Positions 36,484-47,972 of a stretch of DNA of 64,000 bases are shown here, piece by piece. Below the pieces are notes generated by a model. That model saw only the letters and a program-made list of their open reading frames with translations, ran no database searches and was not told the DNA's origin. The DNA comes from Dugong dugon (lineage: Eukaryota > Chordata > Mammalia > Sirenia > Dugongidae), in the NCBI GenBank assembly GCA_030035585.1, contig CM057475.1:62001-126000 (forward strand). The letters are read 5' to 3'. A program made the position numbers and the translations under genes. Position 1 is the first letter of the stretch; the number at the start of each line of letters is the position of its first letter.

Positions 36484-39400
36484 TCAGTTAAGCAGCTTGA
36501 GGGAAACGCTAAGTTTTGGTTTCTCTTTCATCTTGTGAAAGGGGAACTTAAACCTACTGCTAACAAATTTTCTACTCAGGAGAACTAGGGTTTTGCCTCC
36601 TTCGCGTTCCAGAACGGGAGAAACGCGGTTTCTCTTCTCCTTTGGCGATACCGTCTGTAAAGCGGTATTCTCAGCCGCGCAGCCCAGAATACCTCCCGGA
36701 ATGCTAGAAAGCCTCACCGGCTTCAACTGCTTGAAAGGGAGAAACGTCATACGCTTTATCAAAGTAGACAATGCACAGGATCTGTCTTAGGCATGTAACA
36801 CAGAGGGACTTTCAAACACAGAAAGTGAATCGTGCTCCCTTCATCCCCAGACTGAGAGCAACAAGCTCTTGCTTTCCCTTTCAGGCAGGAAAGAAGCTAC
36901 ATGCTCGTGTTAAGCTCACAAGCTTTAGCCAGCAAAACCGAACCTCTTCCGCTTTCCTCTCGCTGAAGGCAGACAATCTACCTGTTTGGCTTTGAAAGGC
37001 AATAGTACCTTCATTCCTGGTAGGCAAAATTCCCTTTGAAAACCAGGGGATTCAAATACTTGCTAGGCATGCACTCTCCAGCCTTCTCCCAAGCAGGGAA
37101 CATTGGAGAAAGCAGCTTGTGCTGGCCGGACACTTTTTTCTAAGAAATCTGAAAAGTTAAGTAGATTCAGTTAAGCAGCTTGAAGGAGAACGCTATCCTT
37201 TGCTTTCTCTTTCATATGGTGAGTAGGGAACTTAAATCTACTGCTAACAAAATTTTTACTCAGGGGAACTAGGGTTTTGCCTCCCTCGCGTTCCGAAAGG
37301 GAGAAACGTGGTTTCTCTTCTCCTTTAGCGATACCGTTGTAAAGCCCTATTCTCAGCTACGCAGCACAGAATGCCTCCCGGAATGCTAGAAAGCCTGAAC
37401 GGCTTCAACTAGTTGAAAGGGACAAAAGTCTTCGGCTTTATCCAGGTAGACAATGCACAGGCAACGTTCTTAGGCATGTAACACAGAGGGACTTTCAAAC
37501 ACAGAAAGTGAATCGTGCTCCCTTCATCCCCAGACTGAGAGCAACAAGCTCTTGCTTTCCCATTCACGCAGGGAAGAAGCTACATGCTGGTGTTAAGCAC
37601 ACAAGCTTTAGTTAGCAAAACTGAACCTCTTCTGCAGTCCTCTAGCTGAAGGCAGACAATCTACCTGTTTGGCTTTGAAAGCCAGTAGTACCTTCATTCC
37701 AGGTAGGCAAAATTCCCTTTGAAAACCAGGGGATTCAAATACTTGCTAGGCCTGCCCTCTCCAGCCTTCCCCAAGCAGGGAACATTGCAGAAAGCAGCTT
37801 GTGCTGGCCGGACACTCTCTTCTAACAAAACTGAAAACTTAAGTAGATTCAGTTAAGCAGCTTGAGGGAAAGGCTATGTTTTGCTTTCTCTTTCATGTTG
37901 TGAACGGGGAACTTAAACCTACTGCTAACAAATTTTTTACTCAGGACAACTACGGTTTTGCCTCCTTCGCGTTCGAAAACGGTAGAAACGCGGTTTCTCT
38001 TCTCCTTTGGCGATACCGTCTGTAAAGCCCTATTCTCAGCTACGCAGCACAGAATGCCTCCCGGAATGCTGGAAAGCCTGAACGCCTTCAACTAGTGGAA
38101 AGGGAGAAATGTCATAAGCTTTATCCACGTAGACAATGCACAGGCAACGTTCTTAGGCATGTAACACAGAGGGACTTTCAAACACAGAAAGTGAATCGTG
38201 CTCCGTTCATCCCCAGGCTGAGAGCAACAAGCTCATGCTTTCTCTTTCAGGCAGGGAAGAAGCTACATGCTCGTGTTAAGCACACAAGCTATAGTCAGCA
38301 AAACTGAACCTCTTCTGCTGTCCTCTAGCTGAAGGTAGACAATCTACCTGTTTGTCTTTGAAAGCCACTGGTACCTTCATTCCTGGTAGGCAAAATTCCC
38401 TTTGAAAACCAGGGGATTCAAATACTTGCTAGGCCTGCACTCTCCAGCCTTCTCCCAAGCAGGGAACATTGGAGAAAGCAGCTTGTGCTGGCCGGACACT
38501 CTCTTCTAACAAAACTGAAAACTTAAGTAGATTCAGTTAAGCAGCTTGAGGGAAGCGCTATGTTTTGCTTTCTCTTTCATGTTGTGAACGGGGAACTTAA
38601 ACCTACTGCTAACAAATTTTTTACTCAGAACAACTACGTTTTTGCCTCCTTCGCGTTCGAGAACGGGAGTAACGCGGTTTCTCTTCTCCTTTGGCGATAA
38701 CGTCTGTAAAGCCCTATTCTCAGCTACGCAGCACAGAATGCCTCCCGGAATGCTGGAAAGCCTGAACGGCTTCAACTAGTGGAAAGGGAGAAATGTCATA
38801 AGCTTTATCCACGTAGACAACGCACAGGCAACGTTCTTAGGCATGTAACACAGAGGGACTTTCAAACACAGAAAGTGAATCGTGCTCCGTTCATCCCCAG
38901 GCTGAGAGCAACAAGCTCATGCTTTCTCTTTCAGGCAGGGAATAAGCTACATGCTCCTGTTAAGCACACAAGCTTTAGTCAGCAAAACCGAATCTCTTCT
39001 GCTGTTCTCTAGCTGAAGGCAGACAATCTACCTGTTTGGCTTTGAAAGCCAGTAGTACCTTCATTCCAGGTAGGCAAAATTCCCTTTGAAAACCAGCGGA
39101 ATCAAATACTTCCTAGGCCTGCACTCTCCAGCCTTCCCCAAGCAGGGAACATTGCAGAAAGCAGCTTGTGCTGGCCAGACACTCTCTTCTAACAAAACTG
39201 AAAACTTAAGTAGATTCAGTTAAGCAGCTTGAGGGAAATGCTATGTTTTGCTTTTTCTTTCATGTTGTGAACGGGGAACTTAAACCTACTGCTAACAAAT
39301 TTTTTACTCAGGACAACTACGGTTTTGCCTACTTCGCGTTCGAGACCGGGAGAAACGCGGTATCTCTTCTCCTTTAGCTATACCGTTGTAAAGCCCTATT

Positions 39401-42400
39401 CTCATCTACGCAGAACAGAATGCCTCCCTGAATGCTAGAAAGCCTCACCGGCTTCAACTGCTTGAAAGGGAGAAACGTCATATGCTTTATCAAAGTAGAC
39501 AATGCACAGGATCTGTCTTAGGTACGTAACATAGAGGGACTTTCAAACCGAGAAAGCGAATCGTGCCCCGTTCATCCCCAGACTGAGAGCAACAAGCTCT
39601 TGCTTTCTCTTTCAGGCAGGGAAGAAGCTACATGCTCGTGTTAAGCACACAAGCTATAGTCAGCAAAACTGAACCTGTTCTGCTGTCCTCTAGCTGAAGG
39701 TAGACAATCTACCTGTTTGGCTTTGAAAGCCACTGGTACCTTCATTCCTGGTAGGCAAAATTCCCTTTGAAAACCAGGGGATTCAAATACTTGCTAGGCC
39801 TGCACTCTCCAGCCTTCTTCCAAGCAGGGAACATTGGAGAAAGCAGCTTGTGCTGGCTGGACACTTTCTTCTAGCAAATCTGAAAACTTAAGTAGATTCA
39901 GTGAAGCAGCTTGAAGGAGAACGCTGTCCTTTGTTTTCTCTTTCATATGGTGAATAGGGAACTTAAATCTACTGCTACCAAAATTTTTACTCAGGGGAAC
40001 TACGGTTTTCTCACCCTCGAGTTCCAGAACGGGAGAAACGCGGTTTCTCTTCTCCTTTGGCGATACCGTCTGTAAAGACCTATTCTGCGCTACGCAGCCC
40101 AGAATGCCTCCGGGAATGCTGGAAAGCCTGAACGGCTTCAACTAGTTGAAAGGGAAAAATGTCTTAGGCTTTATCCAGGTAGACAATGCACAGGCAACGT
40201 TCTTAGGCATGTAACACAGAGGGACTTTCAAACACAGAAAGTGAATCGTGCTCCGTGCATCCCCAGGCTGAGAGCAACAAGCTCATGCTTTGTCCTCAGG
40301 CTGGGAAGAAGCTACATGCTCCTGTTAAGCACACAGGCTTTAGTCAGCAAAACCGAACCTCTTCTGCTGTCCTCTAGCTGAAGGCAGACAATCTACCTGT
40401 TTGGCTTTGAAAGCCACTAGTACCTTCATTCCTGGTAGGCAAAATTCCCTTTGAACACAAGGGGATTCAAATACTTGCTAGGCCTGCACTCTCCAGCCTT
40501 CTCCCAAGCAGGGAACATTGGAGAAAGCAGCTTGTGCTGGCCGGACACTCTCTTCTAACAAAACTGAAAACTTAAGTAGATTCAGTTAAGCAGCTTCAGG
40601 GAAACGCTATGTTTTGCTTTCCCTTTCATGTTGTGAATGGGGAACTTAAACCTACTACTAACAAATTTTTTACTCAGGAGAACTACGGTTTTTCCTCCTT
40701 CGCGTTCCAGAAAGGGAGAAACGCGGTTTCTCCTCTCCTTTGGCGATACCGTCTGTAAAGCCCTATTCTCAGCTACGCAGCACAGAATGCCTCCCGGAAT
40801 GCTGGAAAGCCTGAACGCCTTCAACTGGTTGAAAGGGGAAAAAGTCTTAGGCTTTATCCAGGTAGACAATGCACAGGCAACGTTGTTAGCCATGTAACAC
40901 AGAGGGACTTTCAAACCCAGAAAGTGAATCGTGCTCCCTTCATCCCCAGACTGAGAGCAACAAGCTCTTGCTTTCTCTTTCAGGCAGGGAAGAAGCTACA
41001 TGCTCGTGTTAAGCACACAAGCTATAGTCAGCAAAACTGAACCTGTTCTGCTGTCCTGTAGCTGAAGGCAGACAATCTACCTGTTTGGCTTTGAAAGCCA
41101 GTACTACCTTCTTTCCTGATAGGCAAAATTCCCTTTGAAAACCAGGGGATTCAAACACTTGCTAGGCCTGCACTCTCCAGCCTTCTCCCAAGCAGGGAAC
41201 ATTGGAGAAAGCAGCTTGTGCTGGCCGGACACTCTCTTCTAAGATTCAGTTAAGCAGCTTGAGGGAAACGCTAAGTTTTGGTTTCTCTTTCATCTTGTGA
41301 AAGGGGAACTTAAACCTACTGCTAACAAATTTTCTACTCAGGAGAACTAGGGTTTTGCCTCCTTCGCGTTCCAGAGCGGGAGAAACGCGGTTTCTCTTCT
41401 CCTTTGGCGATACCGTCTGTAAAGCGGTATTCTCAGCCGCGCAGCCCAGAATACCTCCCGGAATGCTAGAAAGCCTCACCGGCTTCAACTGCTTGAAAGG
41501 GAGAAACGTCATACGCTTTATCAAAGTAGACAATGCACAGGATCTGTCTTAGGCATGGAACACAGAGGGACTTTCAAACACAGAAAGTGAATCGTGCTCC
41601 GTTCATCCCCAGACTGAGAGCAACAATCTCTTGCTTTCCCTTTCAGGCAGAGAAGAAGCTACATGCTGGTGTTAAGCACACAAGCTTTAGTTAGCAAAAC
41701 TGAACCTCTTCTGCTGTCCTCTAGCTGAAGGCAGACAATCTACCTGTTTGGCTTTGAAAGCCAATACTACCTTCATTCCTGGTAGGCAAACTTCCCTTTG
41801 AAAACCAGGGGATTCAAATACTTGCTAGGCCTGCACTCTCCAGCCTTTTCCCAAGCAGGGAACATTGGAGATAGCAGCTTGTGCTGGCCGGACACTTTCT
41901 TCTAACAAAACTGAAAACTTAAGTAGATTCAGTTAAGCAGCTTGAGGGAAACTCTAAGTTTTGGTTTCTCTTTCATGTTGTGAAAGGGGAACTTAAACCT
42001 ATTGCTAACAAAGTTTTTACTCAGGAGAACTAGGGTTTTGCCTCCTTCGCGTTCCAGAACGGGAGAAACGCGGTTTCTCTTCTCCTTCGGCGATAACGTC
42101 CGTAAAGCCCTATTCTCAGCTACGCAGCACAGAATGCCACCAGGAATGCTGGAAAGCCTGAACGGCTAAAACTAGTTGAAAGGGAAAAAAGTCTTAGGCT
42201 GTACCCAGGTAGACAATGCACAGGCAACGTTCTTAGGCATGTAACACAGAGGGACTTTCAAACACAGAAAGTGAATCGTGCTCCGTGCATCCCCAGGCTG
42301 AGAGCAACAAGCTCATGCTTTGTCCTCAGGCTGGGAAGAAGCTACATGCTCCTGTTAAGCACACAGGCTTTAGTCAGCAAAACCGAACCTCTTCTGCTGT

Positions 42401-43273
42401 CCTCTAGCTGAAGGCAGACAATCTACCTGTTTGGCTTTGAAAGCCAGTAGTACCTTCTTTCCTGTTAGGCAAAATTCCCTTTGAAAACCAGGAGATTCAA
42501 ACACTTGCTAGGCCTGCACTCTCCAGCCTTCCCCAAGCAGGGAATATTGGAGATAGCAGCTTGTGCTGGCCGGACACTTTCTTCTAACAAAACTGAAAAC
42601 TTAAGTAGATTCAGTTAAGCAGCTTGAGGGAAACGCTAAGTTTTGCTTTCTCTTTCATATGGTTAATAGGGAACTTAAACCTACTGCTAACAAAGTTTTT
42701 ACTCAGGGGAACTACGGTTTTGCCTCCCTCGCGTTCCAGAATGGGAGGAACGCGGTTTCTCTTCTCCTTTAGCGATACCGTGGTAAAGCCCTAATCTCAT
42801 CTACGCAGCACAGAATGCCTCCCGGAATGCTAGAAAGCCTGAACGGCTTCAACTAGTTGAAAGGGAAAAAAGTCTTAGGCTTTATCCAGGTAGACAATGC
42901 ACAGGCAACGTTCTTAGGCATGTAACACAGAGGGACTTTCAAACACAGAAAGTGAATCGTGCTCCGTTCCTCCCCAGACTGAGAGCAACAAGCTCTTGTT
43001 TTCCCTTTCAGGCAGGGAAGAAGCTACATGCTGGTGTTAAGCACACAAGCTTTAGTTAGCAAAACTGAACCTCTTCTGCTGTCCTCTAGCTGAAGGCAGA
43101 CAATCTACCTGTTTGGCTTTGAAAGCCAGTACTACCTTCTTTCCTGATAGGCAAAATTCCCTTTGAAAACCAGGGGATTCAAACACTTGCTAGGCCTGCA
43201 CTCTCCAGCCTTCTCCCAAGCAGGGAACATTGGAGAAAGCAGCTTGTGCTGGCCGGACACTCTCTTCTAAGAT
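36484..43273. repeat. 10-monomer HOR, unit 3 (6,790 bp)
   Basis: Same order and exact length as unit 1: c 36484, e 37167, f 37849, a 38533, g 39216, h 39898, i 40582, c 41246, d 41929, b 42609. Differences from unit 1 that I can see are few, for example 'ttttctcacc' (about 40009) for 'ttttcccacc' and 'gcttcagggaaac' (about 40596) for 'gcttgagggaaac'. The i/c junction shares 'tcctgtagctgaaggc' with unit 1. Confidence 0.93.
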
Positions 43274-45984
43274 TCAGTTAAGCAGCTTGAGGGAAACGCT
43301 AAGTTTTGGTTTCTCTTTCATCTTGTGAAAGGGGAACTTAAACCTACTGCTAACAAATTTTCTACTCAGGAGAACTAGGGTTTTGCCTCCTTCGCGTTCC
43401 AGAACGGGAGAAACGCGGTTTCTCTTCTCCTTTGGCGATACCGTCTGTAAAGCGGTATTCTCAGCCGCGCAGCCCAGAATACCTCCCGGAATGCTAGAAA
43501 GCCTCACCGGCTTCAACTGCTTGAAAGGGAGAAACGTCATACGCTTTATCAAAGTAGACAATGCACAGGATCTGTCTTAGGCATGTAACACAGAGGGACT
43601 TTCAAACACAGAAAGTGAATCGTGCTCCCTTCATCCCCAGACTGAGAGCAACAAGCTCTTGCTTTCCCTTTCAGGCAGGAAAGAAGCTACATGCTCGTGT
43701 TAAGCTCACAAGCTTTAGCCAGCAAAACCGAACCTCTTCCGCTTTCCTCTCGCTGAAGGCAGACAATCTACCTGTTTGGCTTTGAAAGGCAATAGTACCT
43801 TCATTCCTGGTAGGCAAAATTCCCTTTGAAAACCAGGGGATTCAAATACTTGCTAGGCATGCACTCTCCAGCCTTCTCCCAAGCAGGGAACATTGGAGAA
43901 AGCAGCTTGTGCTGGCCGGACACTTTTTTCTAAGAAATCTGAAAAGTTAAGTAGATTCAGTTAAGCAGCTTGAAGGAGAACGCTATCCTTTGCTTTCTCT
44001 TTCATATGGTGAGTAGGGAACTTAAATCTACTGCTAACAAAATTTTTACTCAGGGGAACTAGGGTTTTGCCTCCCTCGCGTTCCGAAAGGGAGAAACGTG
44101 GTTTCTCTTCTCCTTTAGCGATACCGTTGTAAAGCCCTATTCTCAGCTACGCAGCACAGAATGCCTCCCGGAATGCTAGAAAGCCTGAACGGCTTCAACT
44201 AGTTGAAAGGGACAAAAGTCTTCGGCTTTATCCAGGTAGACAATGCACAGGCAACGTTCTTAGGCATGTAACACAGAGGGACTTTCAAACACAGAAAGTG
44301 AATCGTGCTCCGTTCATCCCCAGACTGAGAGCAACAATCTCTTGCTTTCCCTTTCAGGCAGAGAAGAAGCTACATGCTGGTGTTAAGCACACAAGCTTTA
44401 GTTAGCAAAACTGAACCTCTTCTGCTGTCCTCTAGCTGAAGGCAGACAATCTACCTGTTTGGCTTTGAAAGCCAATACTACCTTCATTCCTGGTAGGCAA
44501 ACTTCCCTTTGAAAACCAGGGGATTCAAATACTTGCTAGGCCTGCACTCTCCAGCCTTTTCCCAAGCAGGGAACATTGGAGATAGCAGCTTGTGCTGGCC
44601 GGACACTTTCTTCTAACAAAACTGAAAACTTAAGTAGATTCAGTTAAGCAGCTTGAGGGAAACTCTAAGTTTTGGTTTCTCTTTCATGTTGTGAAAGGGG
44701 AACTTAAACCTATTGCTAACAAAGTTTTTACTCAGGAGAACTAGGGTTTTGCCTCCTTCGCGTTCCAGAACGGGAGAAACGCGGTTTCTCTTCTCCTTCG
44801 GCGATAACGTCCGTAAAGCCCTATTCTCAGCTACGCAGCACAGAATGCCACCAGGAATGCTGGAAAGCCTGAACGGCTAAAACTAGTTGAAAGGGAAAAA
44901 AGTCTTAGGCTGTACCCAGGTAGACAATGCACAGGCAACGTTCTTAGGCATGTAACACAGAGGGACTTTCAAACACAGAAAGTGAATCGTGCTCCGTGCA
45001 TCCCCAGGCTGAGAGCAACAAGCTCATGCTTTGTCCTCAGGCTGGGAAGAAGCTACATGCTCCTGTTAAGCACACAGGCTTTAGTCAGCAAAACCGAACC
45101 TCTTCTGCTGTCCTCTAGCTGAAGGCAGACAATCTACCTGTTTGGCTTTGAAAGCCAGTAGTACCTTCTTTCCTGTTAGGCAAAATTCCCTTTGAAAACC
45201 AGGAGATTCAAACACTTGCTAGGCCTGCACTCTCCAGCCTTCCCCAAGCAGGGAATATTGGAGATAGCAGCTTGTGCTGGCCGGACACTTTCTTCTAACA
45301 AAACTGAAAACTTAAGTAGATTCAGTTAAGCAGCTTGAGGGAAACGCTAAGTTTTGCTTTCTCTTTCATATGGTTAATAGGGAACTTAAACCTACTGCTA
45401 ACAAAGTTTTTACTCAGGGGAACTACGGTTTTGCCTCCCTCGCGTTCCAGAATGGGAGGAACGCGGTTTCTCTTCTCCTTTAGCGATACCGTGGTAAAGC
45501 CCTAATCTCATCTACGCAGCACAGAATGCCTCCCGGAATGCTAGAAAGCCTGAACGGCTTCAACTAGTTGAAAGGGAAAAAAGTCTTAGGCTTTATCCAG
45601 GTAGACAATGCACAGGCAACGTTCTTAGGCATGTAACACAGAGGGACTTTCAAACACAGAAAGTGAATCGTGCTCCGTTCCTCCCCAGACTGAGAGCAAC
45701 AAGCTCTTGTTTTCCCTTTCAGGCAGGGAAGAAGCTACATGCTGGTGTTAAGCACACAAGCTTTAGTTAGCAAAACTGAACCTCTTCTGCTGTCCTCTAG
45801 CTGAAGGCAGACAATCTACCTGTTTGGCTTTGAAAGCCAGTACTACCTTCTTTCCTGATAGGCAAAATTCCCTTTGAAAACCAGGGGATTCAAACACTTG
45901 CTAGGCCTGCACTCTCCAGCCTTCTCCCAAGCAGGGAACATTGGAGAAAGCAGCTTGTGCTGGCCGGACACTCTCTTCTAAGAT
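43274..45984. repeat. 10-monomer HOR, unit 4, six monomers deleted (2,711 bp)
   Basis: Order c (43274), e/c chimera (43957), d (44640), b (45322). The f, a, g, h and i monomers and the equivalent of one more are absent. The missing length is 4,079 bp relative to unit 3. The deletion fused an e monomer to a c monomer in register, so the array phase is kept. Confidence 0.92.
43957..44639. repeat. Chimeric e/c satellite monomer
   Basis: The first ~320 bp follow type e ('catatggtgagtaggg', 'gggacaaaagtcttcgg'). From about 44310 it carries c-type variants ('ctccgttcatcc', 'caacaatctcttgc', 'caggcagagaagaagc', 'aatactacc', 'ggcaaacttccc'). The switch lies in a stretch that is identical between e and c, about 44225-44310. 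This is the breakpoint of an unequal exchange that removed six monomers. Confidence 0.88.
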
Positions 45985-47972
45985 TCAGTTAAGCAGCTTG
46001 AGGGAAACGCTAAGTTTTGGTTTCTCTTTCATCTTGTGAAAGGGGAACTTAAACCTACTGCTAACAAATTTTCTACTCAGGAGAACTAGGGTTTTGCCTC
46101 CTTCGCGTTCCAGAACGGGAGAAACGCGGTTTCTCTTCTCCTTTGGCGATACCGTCTGTAAAGCGGTATTCTCAGCCGCGCAGCCCAGAATACCTCCCGG
46201 AATGCTAGAAAGCCTCACCGGCTTCAACTGCTTGAAAGGGAGAAACGTCATACGCTTTATCAAAGTAGACAATGCACAGGATCTGTCTTAGGCATGTAAC
46301 ACAGAGGGACTTTCAAACACAGAAAGTGAATCGTGCTCCCTTCATCCCCAGACTGAGAGCAACAAGCTCTTGCTTTCCCTTTCAGGCAGGAAAGAAGCTA
46401 CATGCTCGTGTTAAGCTCACAAGCTTTAGCCAGCAAAACCGAACCTCTTCCGCTTTCCTCTCGCTGAAGGCAGACAATCTACCTGTTTGGCTTTGAAAGG
46501 CAATAGTACCTTCATTCCTGGTAGGCAAAATTCCCTTTGAAAACCAGGGGATTCAAATACTTGCTAGGCATGCACTCTCCAGCCTTCTCCCAAGCAGGGA
46601 ACATTGGAGAAAGCAGCTTGTGCTGGCCGGACACTTTTTTCTAAGAAATCTGAAAAGTTAAGTAGATTCAGTTAAGCAGCTTGAAGGAGAACGCTATCCT
46701 TTGCTTTCTCTTTCATATGGTGAGTAGGGAACTTAAATCTACTGCTAACAAAATTTTTACTCAGGGGAACTAGGGTTTTGCCTCCCTCGCGTTCCGAAAG
46801 GGAGAAACGTGGTTTCTCTTCTCCTTTAGCGATACCGTTGTAAAGCCCTATTCTCAGCTACGCAGCACAGAATGCCTCCCGGAATGCTAGAAAGCCTGAA
46901 CGGCTTCAACTAGTTGAAAGGGACAAAAGTCTTCGGCTTTATCCAGGTAGACAATGCACAGGCAACGTTCTTAGGCATGTAACACAGAGGGACTTTCAAA
47001 CACAGAAAGTGAATCGTGCTCCCTTCATCCCCAGACTGAGAGCAACAAGCTCTTGCTTTCCCATTCACGCAGGGAAGAAGCTACATGCTGGTGTTAAGCA
47101 CACAAGCTTTAGTTAGCAAAACTGAACCTCTTCTGCTGTCCTCTAGCTGAAGGCAGACAATCTACCTGTTTGGCTTTGAAAGCCACTAGTACCTTCATTC
47201 CTGATAGGCAAAATTCCCTTTGAAAACCAGGGGATTCAAATACTTGCTAGGCCTGCAATCTCCAGCCTTCTACCAAGCAGGGAACATTGCAGAAAGCAGC
47301 TTGTGCTGGCCGGACACTCTCTTCTAACAAAACTGAAAACTTAAGTAGATTCAGTTAAGCAGCTTGAGGGAAACGCTAAGTTTAGGTTTCTCTTTCATGT
47401 TGTGAATGGGGAACTTAAACCTACTGCTAACAAAGTTTTTACTCAGGAGAACTAGGGTTTTGCCTCCTTCGCTTTCCAGAACGGGAGAAACGCAGTTTCT
47501 CTTCTCCTTCGGCGATATCGTCTGTAAAGCCCTATTCTCAGATACGCAGCACAGAATGCCTCCCGGAATGCTGGAAAGCCTGAACGCCTTCAACTGGTTG
47601 AAAGGGAAAAAAGTCTTAGGCTTTATCCAGGTAGACAATGCACAGGCAACGTTCTTAGGCATGTAACACAGAGGGACTTTCAAACCCAGAAAGTGAATCG
47701 TGCTCCCTTCATCCCCAGACTGAGAGCAACAAGCTCTTGCTTTCTCTTTCAGGCAGGGAAGAAGCTACATGCTCGTGTTAAGCACACAAGCTATAGTCAG
47801 GAAAACTGAACCTGTTCTGCTGTCCTCTAGCTGAAGGTAGACAATCTACCTGTTTGGCTTTGAAAGCCACTAGTACCTTCATTCCTGGTAGGCAAAATTC
47901 CCTTAGAAAACCAGGGGATTCAAATACTTGCTAGGCCTGCACTCTCCAGCCTTCTCCCACACAGGGAACATT
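45985..47972. repeat. Right end of the satellite array (c, e, terminal monomer j)
   Basis: Monomers c (45985) and e (46668) are followed by a diverged monomer j (47351) that resembles i ('ccttcaactggttgaaaggg') but has its own changes, such as 'aagtttaggtttc', 'cgatatcgtctg' and 'cagatacgcagc'. The array stops in the middle of j at 'gggaacatt' (47972), where every other monomer continues 'ggagaaagcagc'. A terminal single-copy variant beside the flank mirrors the left edge. Confidence 0.88.

Larger units (their letters stand above)
124..47972. repeat. Satellite array, about 70 monomers of ~683 bp with nested higher-order repeats
   Basis: One continuous head-to-tail array with no interspersed insertion that I could see. 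Using the recurring 'tcagttaagcagcttga' as phase marker, monomers begin at 665, 1168, 1848, 2531, 3214, 3897, 4580, 5264, 5945, 6629, 7292, 7975, 8657, 9341, 10023, 10707 and then about every 683 bp to 47351. One type (called b) is 663 bp because about 20 bases before the marker are missing. The array starts and ends inside monomers (about offset 142 and offset 621), so it is not a whole number of units. Recognisable landmarks in every monomer are 'aggcctgcactctccagcc', 'gtagacaatgcacagg', 'gaagctacatgct' and a CpG-rich core near 'gagaaacgcggtttctc'. I label monomer types a-j by diagnostic variants. Types recur in fixed order, which defines HORs as in centromeric alpha satellite, although this monomer is unrelated in length and sequence. 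I do not recognise the family by name. A centromeric or heterochromatic role is inference only. Confidence 0.97.

Noticed and set aside
1168..47683. Short open frames (61-115 codons) in almost every satellite monomer, both strands
   Set aside because: They overlap one another antisense, are copied with the monomers, lack start-site context and are absent from several monomer types. I treat them as a by-product of a low-stop repeated sequence, not as genes.
124..47972. CRISPR-like or bacterial repeat array
   Set aside because: Repeats are ~683 bp and directly adjacent with no spacers, and the window is full of mammalian SINE, LINE and LTR elements.
124..47972. Ribosomal DNA or a tandem gene cluster as the macro-unit content
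   Set aside because: No rRNA, snRNA or tRNA gene sequence is recognisable, and the non-satellite part consists of dead mobile elements and unassigned DNA.
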